From contig JAGXGM010000080.1 in assembly GCA_024636675.1 (NCBI GenBank), positions 1-38,552 of the forward strand: 38,552 nucleotides of DNA, written 5' to 3'. Source of the stretch: Hydrogenophilales bacterium. Lineage in GTDB: Bacteria; Pseudomonadota; Gammaproteobacteria; Burkholderiales; Thiobacillaceae. Numbering within the stretch: position 1 is the stretch's first letter; every line of letters starts with the position of its first letter. The position numbers and the translations under genes were made by a program. The notes beneath the pieces were generated by a model, which made no database searches, was not told where the DNA came from, and saw nothing but the letters and a program-made list of their open reading frames with translations. This document shows positions 22,620 through 32,068 of the stretch, in pieces.

Positions 22620-23894
22620 TCACAGATCTTCGTCGAGGCGCCGCCCGTGCCGGATATTCAGCTGCTTGAGCTTGCGGTAGAGGTGGGTGCGTTCCAGCCC
22701 CGACTTGTCGGCGACCCGCGTCATGCTGCCGCCCTCCTGCTGGATCAGGTGCTCGAAATAGGTGCGCTCGAAAGCATCGCGTGCCTCGCGCAGCGGGATG
22801 TCGAGCGGAATGCCATGCATCACGGCAGGCATCGACTGCTTCATCGGGGCCAGCACGCGGTTGACGTCGGCGGCGTCGATTTCGCCTGCCAACGCAGTAA
22901 CTGCCAGCGTGCGCACCACGTTGTGGAGCTGCGGCAGGTTGCCTGGCCAGTCAAAGTTGCGCAGCTGGTTCAAGGCCGGTGTGGTGAGCCGCCGCACCGG
23001 GCAAACGCCTTCCTCCAGCAGTTGCACCAGCATGAAGTTGGCGATCTCGGGCACGTCCTCGCGATGTTCACGCAGCGGTGGCACCTGAATGGCCAGGCTG
23101 GACAGACGGTAATACAGGCGGTTGTCGAATTCGCCCGCTGCGACCATGGCGTCGAGGCTGCGGCTGGCGGCGCACACCAGGCGCGCGCCGCTGCCCTCGA
23201 TGCGGTCGAGCAGCAACCCCAGCCCCTTCTGTTCAAGGCGCGCGAGTTCACAGGCATCAGGCAGGTAGAGGGTGCCGTTGCCGAGCGTTTCGACAAAGCT
23301 CAGCGGATCGGACACCAACCGCGCGCGATCCTTGATTTCGAGCCACGGACTGGCGGGCTGGTGCAGGAAGCGGGCGCAGATTTCAAAGCCGCTGCCGGTC
23401 TCCCCCTGCAGCAAAACAGGCGCGGTATTGCCGGCAATCTGGGTGAGGCGCTTTTTCAACTCGAGGATCAGCTGGCTTTTGCCGAGTGCCGACAGGTCCA
23501 TGCCGGGCGTACGTCGGGGAAGGGCCACGCCGCGCTTGATTGCCTTGCTGACGGTGTCGATCAGCTTGGCCAGCGAAACCGGCTTCTCCAGGAAATCGGC
23601 GGCGCCGAGCCGCGTGGCTTCGACTGCGGTATCGATGGTGCCATGGCCTGACATCATCACCACCGGCATGGTGAGCTGGCCGCCGGCTGCCCATTCCTTC
23701 AACAGCGTTACACCGTCGGTGTCGGGCATCCAGATATCGAGCAGAACCAGATCCGGGCGCCGTAGCGCACGAAAGGCGCGTGCCGCCTCAGCGTTTTCCG
23801 CCAGATGCACGTCGTAGCCCTCGTCAGTCAGGATCTCCGACAACAACTCTCGAATGCCCACTTCGTCATCGACGACGAGAATATGTCCGCTCAC
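22620..23894 (-). CDS. ntrX: NtrX-like response regulator with degenerate sigma-54 AAA+ domain
   Basis: A 424-aa protein with a good receiver domain (Asp9, Asp10, phospho-acceptor Asp53 in LLDIWMP, Lys104 in EKP). The C-terminal Fis-type helix-turn-helix is also good (GGSMTRVADKSGLERTHLYRKLKQLNI). The central AAA+ domain is altered. Walker A reads GETGSGFE with Phe170 in place of Lys. The GAFTGA loop that contacts sigma-54 is missing. Walker B is TLYLPDA instead of TLFLDE, and only about 35 residues separate the two sites instead of about 65. The later LYYRLS and WPGNLPQL motifs remain. It is therefore unlikely to hydrolyse ATP or open sigma-54 promoters. It is coupled to ntrY by ATGA. Confidence 0.92.
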   Translation of the reverse strand: MSGHILVVDDEVGIRELLSEILTDEGYDVHLAENAEAARAFRALRRPDLVLLDIWMPDTDGVTLLKEWAAGGQLTMPVVMMSGHGTIDTAVEATRLGAADFLEKPVSLAKLIDTVSKAIKRGVALPRRTPGMDLSALGKSQLILELKKRLTQIAGNTAPVLLQGETGSGFEICARFLHQPASPWLEIKDRARLVSDPLSFVETLGNGTLYLPDACELARLEQKGLGLLLDRIEGSGARLVCAASRSLDAMVAAGEFDNRLYYRLSSLAIQVPPLREHREDVPEIANFMLVQLLEEGVCPVRRLTTPALNQLRNFDWPGNLPQLHNVVRTLAVTALAGEIDAADVNRVLAPMKQSMPAVMHGIPLDIPLREARDAFERTYFEHLIQQEGGSMTRVADKSGLERTHLYRKLKQLNIRHGRRLDEDL

Positions 23895-26023
23895 AGTTGC
23901 TCCCCGGCTGCGACAAAAACAGGCAGTTCAATGCGGATGGCGGCACCGCCTGTCTTGCGGTTTTCAATCTGGATTTTTCCGTGATGCTCTTCCACAATCT
24001 TTTTGACGATAGCCAGACCCAGCCCTGTCCCCTTGGCCTTGGTGGTTGCGTAAGGCTCGAACAGCCGCGTCATCAGGTGCTCCGGAAATCCGGCTCCATT
24101 GTCTGTTACGGTCAGAGAAACTGCATGCTTATTGAGGTGGGTGCCGACCTCGACCTTCGGCTCGGGATGTCCGGCCAGTGCGTCCTGCGCATTTTGCAAC
24201 AGATTATGAATCACCTGACGCAATAATGTGGTGTCGCCCGCGATGCGCGGCAATGCGGCGTCAAGTTGCAACTGCAATCCGAGCGCCCTGGTGTCGTACA
24301 GCGCCAGCACTTCCCGCACCAGCGCATTCAGGTCGATCGCCTCGATCTTGGCGCGCGGCATCCGCGCATAGTTGGCAAAGGCGTCGACCATGCTGTTCAT
24401 CGCGGCGACCTGATTGACGATGGTTTGCGTAGCGCGCGCCAGGAATTCGGCATCCGCCCCTTCCAGCCGGTCACCCAGTTTGCGCGCGATACGTTCGGCC
24501 GACAGCTGGATCGGGGTGAGCGGATTCTTGATCTCGTGCGCCAGCCGACGCGCCACCTCGCTCCAGGCGGCGTTGCGCTCGGCGTCGATCAGCTTGGTCA
24601 CATCGTCGAATACCAGCACATAGCCGCGCTCGACCCCCGGCGGCAGGCGCGTACCGCGCAGCAGCAACGACTGGTTGCCACCCTGGCCTGCATAGTCGAT
24701 CTGCTCCTGCCATTCGCCTTCATGCTCGGCAAAGCGCGCCGCAACGGTGGTCCCGAATGCATGCAATGCCTCGCCCGGCTGGCCCAGTTCGGCCAGCGGG
24801 TGCGCATCGAGCATCGCGTCCACCACCCCGAGAATCTGTGCAGCCGCGCCGTTTGCGGTGCGCACCCGCAGCGCCTCATCGAGCACCACCACGCCGGACG
24901 ACAGGTTGGCCAGCACGCGCTCGAGAAAGGCCTTGGCCTGCTCGGTCTGCTGATGGTTCCGCGCCACCTGCTCGCGCGCCTCGGACAGCTGGCGCGTCAT
25001 GCGGTTGAACGACTGGATCAGCACGCCCAGCTCGTCGCGGCTCTTCACCATCGGCATCTGCGAAAAATCGCCCTTGGCCACGGCGCGGGTACCGCGCGCC
25101 AGCGAACGCAGCGGCGCGCCGAGTCGTTCCGACAGCAGATAGGCAATGACGAGGGTCATCAGCAACGCCAGCATCAGGGTCAGCGTGAGCGCCACGCCAT
25201 AGATACGCTTCAGCCCCAGCCGCGACACCGCAATCTGCTGGTATTCCTGGTAGGCCAGCTGAACCGCCTGCGCGTCGCGCGCCAGGCCGGCGGGCACCGG
25301 TTGCACCAGTTGGAGCACGCGTGTTTCGCCGGCCAGCGCGCTGGTGTAGACCGGCACGATGACGCGCATGATGAGCCCGCGCTCAGCCACTTCCTCGATC
25401 CGGCTGTAGGGCTGCTGCTGGCGCACCTGCCACAACACGCTGCGCTCGGGCAGCACCGGCAGCAGGGTGCCGCGCTCGCCGCTGAGGTGGGCAATGACGC
25501 CGCCGCGTTCGTCGAACAGGGTCAGCTCCTGCACCGCGCTCTGCTCACGCAGGATCGACAGGCTGGTAATGGTCGAGCCGATACCCTCGTCCGACAGGGT
25601 CAGCGCCATGCGCTGGGCTTTTTTGTCCAGCTCGCGCAGCAGGTCGTCGAGCGCGGCATGACCGAGGTTGACGCCGGAAGTCAGCGCGTTGTCGACCCGC
25701 ACATCGAACCATGTTTCGATCGAACGGTTGAGAAAGAACACCGAGGCGCCATACACCACCAGGCCGGGCAGCAAGGCGACGACACCGAACATCAGCAGCA
25801 GTTTGAGCGTGAGCTTGGCGCCGAACACGCCGCGGCGGATGCGTTTTTGCAGCCACCACAGGCGCCAGCCCAGCAGCACCAGCAGCGCCACGCCCAGCAC
25901 GCCGCCACCGATGAACAGGGTGGGCAGGGTATCGGAGAACGCGCTGCTGCCGCTGCTGGCATTGAACAGCAGGAACAACAGCACGATGCCCATGATCAGG
26001 GCGGCGGCAATCAGACTGCGCAT
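23891..26023 (-). CDS. ntrY: NtrY-like membrane sensor histidine kinase
   Basis: A 710-aa kinase. Three membrane helices lie in residues 1-98. They are followed by an extracytoplasmic region, a fourth helix at about 273-297, a HAMP domain (SLARGTRAVAKGDFSQMP), a PAS-like domain, the H-box RRLAHEIKNPLTPIQLSAER (His496) and the ATP-binding domain (NLLQNAQDAL, DNGAGFPEHL, GTGLGLAIVKKIVEEHHG). It should phosphorylate the adjacent NtrX. The start at 26023 is chosen because it overlaps the stop of the upstream gene by one base (TGATG). An alternative start at 26098 would reach 76 bases into that gene. The gene is complete and shows no damage, unlike the NtrX ATPase domain. Confidence 0.94.
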   Translation of the reverse strand: MRSLIAAALIMGIVLLFLLFNASSGSSAFSDTLPTLFIGGGVLGVALLVLLGWRLWWLQKRIRRGVFGAKLTLKLLLMFGVVALLPGLVVYGASVFFLNRSIETWFDVRVDNALTSGVNLGHAALDDLLRELDKKAQRMALTLSDEGIGSTITSLSILREQSAVQELTLFDERGGVIAHLSGERGTLLPVLPERSVLWQVRQQQPYSRIEEVAERGLIMRVIVPVYTSALAGETRVLQLVQPVPAGLARDAQAVQLAYQEYQQIAVSRLGLKRIYGVALTLTLMLALLMTLVIAYLLSERLGAPLRSLARGTRAVAKGDFSQMPMVKSRDELGVLIQSFNRMTRQLSEAREQVARNHQQTEQAKAFLERVLANLSSGVVVLDEALRVRTANGAAAQILGVVDAMLDAHPLAELGQPGEALHAFGTTVAARFAEHEGEWQEQIDYAGQGGNQSLLLRGTRLPPGVERGYVLVFDDVTKLIDAERNAAWSEVARRLAHEIKNPLTPIQLSAERIARKLGDRLEGADAEFLARATQTIVNQVAAMNSMVDAFANYARMPRAKIEAIDLNALVREVLALYDTRALGLQLQLDAALPRIAGDTTLLRQVIHNLLQNAQDALAGHPEPKVEVGTHLNKHAVSLTVTDNGAGFPEHLMTRLFEPYATTKAKGTGLGLAIVKKIVEEHHGKIQIENRKTGGAAIRIELPVFVAAGEQL

Positions 26024-26643
26024 CAGGGCAAAGGCGGTGGCGCGGGCAAAACGGGGGCGTCGAATGACCAGTCGTGCCAGGGGGTGACAAGCTCCCATTT
26101 GTCGCTGGTCACCGCGCCGATGGACAGCGGCTTGGGCAGTTGCGCGGTGTCGAGGCGCAGGCGCAGGCGGGCGTCGTAGCGCTGCCCGGTTTTGAGCGCG
26201 CCGCGCTCCAGCACCTGCCAGTTCTCCACCCGTCCCAGCAGGGCCAGCGCCTCGTCCAGCGTGGCGGCGGTCTGGGTGGTATAGCCCGATTCGACGACAT
26301 AGCGACGCAGCAGCAGGTGGTAATAAATTCGCATCTTGCGAACCGGCTCGGCGATGTCTTCGTCAAACCACCACCAGCCGCGCGGCCGGGACAGCTCCAG
26401 CTTCAGCAGAAAGTGCAGGTTGATGCCGCGGGTCAGCGCGTTTTCCAGGGTGGGATTGAGCACGATATCGATGTCCGCATCCAGCACATAACCTTGCGGC
26501 GTGGCCTGGATGACAGCCTGCTTGATCGCGCTGTTGTCGCTGGCCAGCGCACTGCCCACGACCAGCCAGCCGCCAAGTAGCAGCACGGCCAGCCAGCGGA
26601 TCGCCCGGTCAAATCTTGCGCAGCAGGGCGTAAAAAAAACCAT
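26023..26643 (-). CDS. DUF4390 exported protein
   Basis: A 206-aa protein with an N-terminal signal sequence (RWLAVLLLGGWLVVGSALA, cleaved before SDNS). The DUF4390-type body follows: YVLDADIDIVLNPTLENALTRGINLHFLLKLEL, RPRGWWWFDE and KMRIYYHLLLRRYVV, ending HDWSFDAP. The family is typically encoded between rsmB and ntrY in betaproteobacteria, as here, and may modulate the NtrY sensor in the periplasm, which is inference. The start ATG at 26643 lies inside the 3' end of rsmB (35-base overlap); ATG 26646 is equally possible. The molecular function is unknown. Confidence 0.88.
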   Translation of the reverse strand: MVFFTPCCARFDRAIRWLAVLLLGGWLVVGSALASDNSAIKQAVIQATPQGYVLDADIDIVLNPTLENALTRGINLHFLLKLELSRPRGWWWFDEDIAEPVRKMRIYYHLLLRRYVVESGYTTQTAATLDEALALLGRVENWQVLERGALKTGQRYDARLRLRLDTAQLPKPLSIGAVTSDKWELVTPWHDWSFDAPVLPAPPPLP

Positions 26644-27865
26644 CATGCTCGGCATCAGGCAGCAGCGATCCGTCGGACAAAGATTCAGGAAGCGGACAAC
26701 GTTCGGCGTCATCTGCGTGGCGCGCCATGAACGCACGCACTTGTCCGCCGTTTTCTTCATCGAAAAGGGAACAGGTGGCGTAAAGCAATGTACCACCGGG
26801 GGCCAGCAGTCGCCAGAGCGACTCCAGCATAATGGCCTGTTGCGCGGCAAATTGAGGGATGTCGTCGGGACGACGCAGCCATTTGATGTCGGGGTTGCGG
26901 CGCACCACGCCGGAAGCGCTGCACGGCACATCGGCCAGGATGCGATCGTACGGCTGGCCGTCCCACCAGGCTTCGGGTTGCGCGGCATCGCCTGCGATCA
27001 GCGAGGCATTCAGCTGGAGCCGGTTGAGGTTTTCCTCCACCCGCGCCAGCCGCGCCACATCCGCGTCGACCGCCGTCAGCATCACGTCGGCGCGTTCCAG
27101 GATATGGCCTGTCTTGCCGCCAGGCGCAGCGCAGGCATCCAGTATCCGCTCGCCCGATTGCGCGTCCAGCAGGCGCGCTGCCCATTGCGCGCCCGCATCC
27201 TGCACCGACACGTCGCCCGCATCGAAGCCGGGGAGGCTGTGCACCGGCACCGCGCGGTCGAGCGTGACCGCATCCGGGCCGGTCTGCCGCGCCGGCAGAC
27301 CGGCTTCCGTCAGGCGCAGCAGATAGCCCGCCACGTCGCCGTGACGACAGTTGACGCGCAGGGTGAAAGGCGGGTGCTGCTGGCTGGCCTCGAGAATGCC
27401 CTGCCAGTGATCCGGATGCTCGGCTTGCAGTTTGGCGATCCACCAGTCGGGGTGCGACCAGCGCCCGCGCGGCTGCTCGTCCGCGAGCTTTTCCAGCTCG
27501 GCGCGGCGGCGCTGGAAATTGCGCAGCACCGCATTGGCCAGCCCGCGCCGCCAGCCTTCACCGGCCGCGGTGACGGCGTTGTGCACCACCGCGTGCGCCG
27601 GCGCCCGGGTATAGGCCAGCTGGTACAGCGCCACGCGCAACAGCCAGCCGAGTTCGGGATCGGTCAGCGGGCGCTCCAGCAGCGCCGCCAGCCAGGCATC
27701 CAGACGGCCCAATTGGCGCAGGCTGCCATATACGATGTCCTGCAGGGCGCCGCGTTCACCCGGCGTTTCCAGTCGCTGCAGGCGCCGCGGCAACACCTGA
27801 TGCAGCGCCGCGCCGGCAAGCACTTCTTCGAGCGCGCCAGCAGCCAGTTTTTGCAGATTACGCAT
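26609..27865 (-). CDS. rsmB: RsmB, 16S rRNA m5C967 methyltransferase
   Basis: A 418-aa enzyme that methylates C967 of 16S rRNA with SAM. The N-terminal NusB-like domain (LQKLAAGALEEVLAG through ALYQLAYTRAPAHAVVHNAV, residues 1-140) is followed by the Rossmann methyltransferase: DACAAPGGKTGHILE, ADVPCSASGVVRRNPDIKW and the catalytic-Cys motif YATCSLFDEENGG. Length and order match E. coli RsmB. It lies downstream of fmt with a 118-base gap on the same strand, as in many bacteria (def-fmt-rsmB). Confidence 0.96.
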   Translation of the reverse strand: MRNLQKLAAGALEEVLAGAALHQVLPRRLQRLETPGERGALQDIVYGSLRQLGRLDAWLAALLERPLTDPELGWLLRVALYQLAYTRAPAHAVVHNAVTAAGEGWRRGLANAVLRNFQRRRAELEKLADEQPRGRWSHPDWWIAKLQAEHPDHWQGILEASQQHPPFTLRVNCRHGDVAGYLLRLTEAGLPARQTGPDAVTLDRAVPVHSLPGFDAGDVSVQDAGAQWAARLLDAQSGERILDACAAPGGKTGHILERADVMLTAVDADVARLARVEENLNRLQLNASLIAGDAAQPEAWWDGQPYDRILADVPCSASGVVRRNPDIKWLRRPDDIPQFAAQQAIMLESLWRLLAPGGTLLYATCSLFDEENGGQVRAFMARHADDAERCPLPESLSDGSLLPDAEHDGFFYALLRKI

Positions 27866-27983
27866 GGTGGGAGAGACCCCGATTAGTCATTTGATTCATG
27901 GGATTCCAGCCGCGGCGATGAGCGGCGGATGATAACAGGACATACGCGCATCGACGTGCGTGGATGCGGTGGACAGACCGGCC

Positions 27984-28922
27984 TCAAGCGTCGAAACGGG
28001 TCCCCGTCGGCAACGGCCGGCCGGCAAGAAACGCCGCGGCACTCATCCGCTTGCCGCCCGCCGGCTGGATCTCATGCAAGGCCAGTGCGCCGCTGCCGCA
28101 GGCAACCACCAGCCGGTCCGCTTCGGCCTGCAGCACCTCGCCCGGCGCCGGACGCCGCGGACCGGCGTCCGGGTCCGTGACAACGTGCGCCGACCAGACT
28201 TTCACCGGCGCGCCGTCCAGCAGCGTCCACGCGACGGGCACCGGATTGTAGGCACGCACAGCGCGCGCCAGCCCGTCGGCGGGCTGGCGCCAGTCCAGTT
28301 TCGCCTCTTCCTTGGTCAGTTTGGCGGCATAGGTAGCCAGCGTGTCGTCCTGCGCCTGCGGCACCAGCGCAGGATAGTTCGCCAACGCCGCGACGATGGC
28401 GTGGGCGCCGGCGGCGGCAAGAGCGTCGTGCAGGCTGGCAGCGGTGTCGGCTTCACGGATCGGCACCGGCGTTTTCATCAGCATCGCGCCGGTATCAAGC
28501 CCGGCGTCCATCTGCATGATGGTAATGCCGGTTTCCGTGTCGCCCGCCAGAATTGCGCGCTGGATCGGCGCTGCGCCGCGCCAGCGCGGCAGCAATGAGG
28601 CATGAATGTTAAGGCAGCCGAAACGCGGCAGGTCGAGCGCCGCCTGCGGCAGGATCAGGCCGTAGGCGGCGACCACCATGACATCGGCATCTGCCGCGCG
28701 CAGTTCGGCCTCGGCTTCGGGCGTTCTCAGGCTGGCTGGCTGGGACACCGGCAAACCACGCGCCTGCGCCGCCTGCTTGACCGCGCTGGGGGTGAGCTTC
28801 ATGCCGCGCCCGGCGGGGCGGTCAGGCTGGGTCAACACCAGCACAATGTCGTGCCCGGCCTCCGCCAAGGCATTGAGGGCGGCGGCCGCGAACGGCGGCG
28901 TGCCGGCAAAGATAATGCGCAC
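27984..28922 (-). CDS. fmt: Methionyl-tRNA formyltransferase
   Basis: A 312-aa enzyme that formylates initiator Met-tRNA using 10-formyl-tetrahydrofolate. The N-terminal MRIIFAGTPPFAAAALNAL is typical. The catalytic residues Asn105, His107 (LNIHASLLPRWRGAAPIQRA) and Asp143 (MDAGLDTGAML) are present, and the C-terminal tRNA-binding domain follows. The start is GTG at 28922, with def ending 8 bases upstream, so the two are co-transcribed and act at the two ends of the same N-formyl cycle. Confidence 0.97.
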   Translation of the reverse strand: MRIIFAGTPPFAAAALNALAEAGHDIVLVLTQPDRPAGRGMKLTPSAVKQAAQARGLPVSQPASLRTPEAEAELRAADADVMVVAAYGLILPQAALDLPRFGCLNIHASLLPRWRGAAPIQRAILAGDTETGITIMQMDAGLDTGAMLMKTPVPIREADTAASLHDALAAAGAHAIVAALANYPALVPQAQDDTLATYAAKLTKEEAKLDWRQPADGLARAVRAYNPVPVAWTLLDGAPVKVWSAHVVTDPDAGPRRPAPGEVLQAEADRLVVACGSGALALHEIQPAGGKRMSAAAFLAGRPLPTGTRFDA

Positions 28923-28930
28923 GGGCCGGT

Positions 28931-29464
28931 TCAGAGCGACGCGCGCACCGGCGCGGCATCGGGCTGGTGCGCGCGCGCCTGCTTGGTCAGTTTGGCCTTG
29001 ATGCGGCTGCGCTTGAGGTTGGACAGATAGTCGACGAAGACCTTGCCCATCAAATGGTCCATTTCATGCTGGACGCACACTGCCAGCAGGCCTTCGGCCT
29101 CCAGCTCGAAAGGCTTGCCATCGCGATCGAGTGCACGCACGGTAACCCGCTCGGCGCGCGTTACGCGGTCGAACACGCCGGGCACCGACAGGCAGCCTTC
29201 CTCACTCTCCTCGCGGCCCGACTGGGCGACTATCTCGGGGTTGATAAACACCCGCAGCGCATCGTGGGTTTCCGAGAGGTCGATGACGATGACGCGCTCA
29301 TGGACGTTGACCTGGGTCGCTGCCAGCCCGATGCCGGGAGCGGCGTACATGGTCTCGGCCATGTCGTCGACCAGTTTGCGGATGCGCGCATCGACCGCCG
29401 CAACCGGCTTGGCGACGGTGTGCAGGCGGGCGTCGGGATAATGCAGAATATCGAGTCTGGCCAT
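28931..29464 (-). CDS. def: Peptide deformylase
   Basis: A 177-aa metalloenzyme that removes the formyl group from nascent proteins. All three family motifs are present: GIGLAATQ (45-52), EEGCLSVPG with metal ligand Cys91, and QHEMDHLMG with His133, His137 and catalytic Glu134. The C-terminal extension ([18 protein letters not shown]) is basic and of ordinary length. It is the first gene of the minus-strand group, divergent from the LysM gene. Confidence 0.97.
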   Translation of the reverse strand: MARLDILHYPDARLHTVAKPVAAVDARIRKLVDDMAETMYAAPGIGLAATQVNVHERVIVIDLSETHDALRVFINPEIVAQSGREESEEGCLSVPGVFDRVTRAERVTVRALDRDGKPFELEAEGLLAVCVQHEMDHLMGKVFVDYLSNLKRSRIKAKLTKQARAHQPDAAPVRASL

Positions 29465-29709
29465 TATTGATTCGGTACGATGGCGTTAAAAAAGGATCGC
29501 AAGGTGGGTGTTTCTCAACAACAAACTGGGGGCAAACGGTGCCGGATCAACAAAAGCTTTACGGATGAAAGGGCTGGGTGCACACTTTGATGCGAAATCT
29601 GCATCCAGAATCACATCGCCCTAAATATATGGCGACAGATAGCCGTAAGCTAAGCGCACAGTATATTTTCAATGAAAAATTAGACAAGGTCTAAGTGGAG
29701 GGTTCCCCC
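29465..29709. other. Divergent intergenic region between def and the LysM gene
   Basis: This stretch is more AT-rich than its neighbours and must hold the promoters of both groups. I could not find a convincing -35/-10 pair. A small inverted repeat TCGCC-N10-GGCGA surrounds CTAAATATAT near 29617-29636. GGAGG at 29697-29701 is the ribosome-binding site that fixes the LysM start at GTG 29710. No RNA gene is recognisable. Confidence 0.3.
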
Positions 29710-30903
29710 GTGCGTCAATTCGTTATTGCTCTTGCCCTGTTGCTGTCGATGCCTGCGATGGCCGACACCCTTAAACTTCAGGACAACGCGCCCGACACCT
29801 ATGTCGTGGTCAAGGGCGACACCCTTTGGGACATTTCCGGACGTTTCCTCAAGGACCCGTGGCGCTGGCCGCAGATCTGGAATCTGAACCGCGATGAAAT
29901 CAAAAATCCGCACTGGATCTACCCCGGCGACCTGATCGTGCTCGACCGCAGCGGCAAGGAGCCGCGGCTATCGCTGGTCAGGGGCGGGACCAACGGGCTG
30001 CCGACGCTCAAGCTGTCACCCGGCGTGCGCGCTACCGACATCGACAACAACGCCATCCCGTCCATTCCGATCCGGGTGATCCATCCCTTTCTGTCCCAGC
30101 CGCGCGTGGTTCCCCTTGGGGCATTCGATGACGCGCCGTTCATCCTCGGCAGCAACACCGAGCGCGTGGTACTGGCAGCCGGCGACGATGCCTTCGCCAC
30201 CGGCGGCAAGGACGGGGTGACGCGCTGGAATGTGCTGCGTCCCGGCAAACCTTTGATGGATCCGGAAACCGGCGAGGTGCTGGGATACGAAGTCGAATAT
30301 CTGGGCGATGCGCGCACCCTGGTGGCAGGTGCGCCGCAGAAAATCCGCATCACCCAGTCGGCGCGGGAGATCCTGCCGCGGGACAAGCTGATGGAGGCCG
30401 ATGACAGCACCACCTTCGAATACATTCCGCACGCACCGGAAGCCAAAATCAGCGGCCGCATCATCTCGGCTTACGGCGGACTGTCGGACAGCGGCCGTTA
30501 TCAGACCGTGGTGATCAACCGCGGCAGCCAGGACGGCCTGGAGCCCGGCCATGTGCTGTCGGTGTTCCGGGAAGGCATGGCGGTCACCCTCACCCGCGAC
30601 GAAAAAGACCGCGTGACCTGGGTCAACAAAAAAACCGCGGACGTTCCAAACGGTGACGCGTGGCTTTATAACGACGTGCGTTGCCTGAAGGAAAACGGCA
30701 AGGTGACCTACAACCAGGCCGCCGAGGTCAGCAGCACTTTCCGCAGCACCTGTCTGAACAACAGCAATGAGCGCGCCATCAAGCTGCCCGACACCCGCAG
30801 CGGCCTGGTGATGGTCTATCGTGTATACGACCGCGTGTCCTACGCACTCATCATGCAGTCCGATGGGCCGGTCTACCTGCTCGACACGGTTAAGAACCCC
30901 TGA
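29710..30903 (+). CDS. Exported LysM-domain protein
   Basis: A 397-aa protein with a cleavable signal peptide (MRQFVIALALLLSMPAMA). One LysM domain at residues 31-79 (YVVVKGDTLWDISGRFL through WIYPGDLIVLD) binds peptidoglycan. The remainder is a large mixed-strand domain of a COG1652-type protein often encoded upstream of dprA in betaproteobacteria. The GTG at 29710 has GGAGG 8 bases before it. An earlier GTG at 29695 lies within that site and is not chosen. It is the first gene of the lysM-dprA-smg-topA operon. Its exact role in the envelope is unknown. Confidence 0.9.
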   Translation: MRQFVIALALLLSMPAMADTLKLQDNAPDTYVVVKGDTLWDISGRFLKDPWRWPQIWNLNRDEIKNPHWIYPGDLIVLDRSGKEPRLSLVRGGTNGLPTLKLSPGVRATDIDNNAIPSIPIRVIHPFLSQPRVVPLGAFDDAPFILGSNTERVVLAAGDDAFATGGKDGVTRWNVLRPGKPLMDPETGEVLGYEVEYLGDARTLVAGAPQKIRITQSAREILPRDKLMEADDSTTFEYIPHAPEAKISGRIISAYGGLSDSGRYQTVVINRGSQDGLEPGHVLSVFREGMAVTLTRDEKDRVTWVNKKTADVPNGDAWLYNDVRCLKENGKVTYNQAAEVSSTFRSTCLNNSNERAIKLPDTRSGLVMVYRVYDRVSYALIMQSDGPVYLLDTVKNP

Positions 30904-30933
30904 AAATGCCAACCCCCGAAAGACGCTTCGAGC

Positions 30934-32064
30934 GTGCCTGACGCCTGGCTGCGCCTTGCTCTCGCCCCGGGGGTCGGCAACACCAGCCTGATCCGCCTAT
31001 TAACGGCCTTCGGTTCCCCGGAGGCCGTTTTGGCGTCCGGCCGCAGCGCGCTGTCGGCGCATCTATCCCGCGCACAATGCGACGCGCTGCTGGCCGACCC
31101 CGATGCCGCGCAGCTTGACGCCGTCCACGCCTGGCTCACCCAGCCCGGCAACAGCCTGATGACGCTGGCGGACGAGGATTATCCGAAGAACCTGCTCGAG
31201 ATCGCCGATCCCCCCGCCATCCTGTATTGCAAGGGGCACCGCAGCCTGTTGAGCCAGCCCTGTCTTGGCATTGTGGGCAGCCGCAACGCCACCCCACAGG
31301 GCGTACGCGACGCCGAAGCATTTGCCCAGGCGCTGTCCGATGCCGGCTTGACCATCGTCAGCGGACTGGCGCTTGGCATCGATGCGGCAGCGCATCGCGG
31401 CGGACTGGCCGGTGCCGGTTCAAGCGTCGCCATCATCGGCACCGGGCTTGATCGCATCTATCCCGCACGCAATAAGGCACTGGCGCACCAGCTGGCCGAA
31501 AACGGGCTGATCGTATCGGAATTCGCACTCGGCACCGCGCCCCTTCCAGGCCACTTTCCGCGCCGCAACCGCCTGATCAGCGGTCTGTCCCGCGGCGTGC
31601 TGGTGGTGGAAGCCGCGCCCAACAGTGGTTCGCTGATCACCGCACGGGTAGCGACCGAACAGGGGCGCGAAGTATTCGCCATTCCCGGGTCGATCCATTC
31701 ACCGCTGGCGCGTGGCTGCCATGCGTTGATCAAGCAGGGCGCCAAGCTGGTCGAATCGGCCGCCGACATTCTCGACGAGCTGGCCTGGCAGCAACGACTG
31801 GCGCCGCCGGTATTACGCGGAGAGCGCCCGCAGGGCGAGCACGCCGAAGCGCTTCCCTGTCTGACGGCGGATCCGTTGGCGGTGCTGGAAGAATCCTCCT
31901 CCGATCCGGTTTTGGACGCGCTGGACGGCGCACCGACTACGCTTGACACGTTGGCGCAAAGAACCGGGTTGACGCTGGATGCGCTTTCAGCGAAGCTGTT
32001 GACGCTTGAACTGGATGGGCGAATTGCTTCCTTGCCCGGCGGGCGCTACCAAAAAATTCACTGA
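30934..32064 (+). CDS. dprA: DprA (Smf), DNA processing protein
   Basis: A 376-aa protein that binds incoming single-stranded DNA during natural transformation and loads RecA. The Rossmann-fold core is clear: LGIVGSRNATPQG, SGLALGIDAAAHRGGL, VAIIGTGLDRIYPARN, GVLVVEAAPNSGSLITAR and EVFAIPGSIHSPLARGCHALIKQGAKLVE. A winged-helix domain follows at the C-terminus (PTTLDTLAQRTGLTLDALSAKLLTLELDGRI). The start is GTG 30934. It lies 30 bases after the LysM gene and 4 bases before smg. Confidence 0.96.
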   Translation: MPDAWLRLALAPGVGNTSLIRLLTAFGSPEAVLASGRSALSAHLSRAQCDALLADPDAAQLDAVHAWLTQPGNSLMTLADEDYPKNLLEIADPPAILYCKGHRSLLSQPCLGIVGSRNATPQGVRDAEAFAQALSDAGLTIVSGLALGIDAAAHRGGLAGAGSSVAIIGTGLDRIYPARNKALAHQLAENGLIVSEFALGTAPLPGHFPRRNRLISGLSRGVLVVEAAPNSGSLITARVATEQGREVFAIPGSIHSPLARGCHALIKQGAKLVESAADILDELAWQQRLAPPVLRGERPQGEHAEALPCLTADPLAVLEESSSDPVLDALDGAPTTLDTLAQRTGLTLDALSAKLLTLELDGRIASLPGGRYQKIH

Positions 32065-32068
32065 CACT

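Noticed and set aside
24266-26179. A 637-codon open frame on the plus strand opposite ntrY
   Set aside because: It is rich in His, Gln and Arg with no domain, and lies antisense to a kinase with complete motifs. Long antisense frames are expected in GC-rich DNA.
30906-30941. An 11-codon ATG frame overlapping the dprA start
   Set aside because: It could be a leader peptide but has no clear ribosome-binding site or special codons; chance is more likely.
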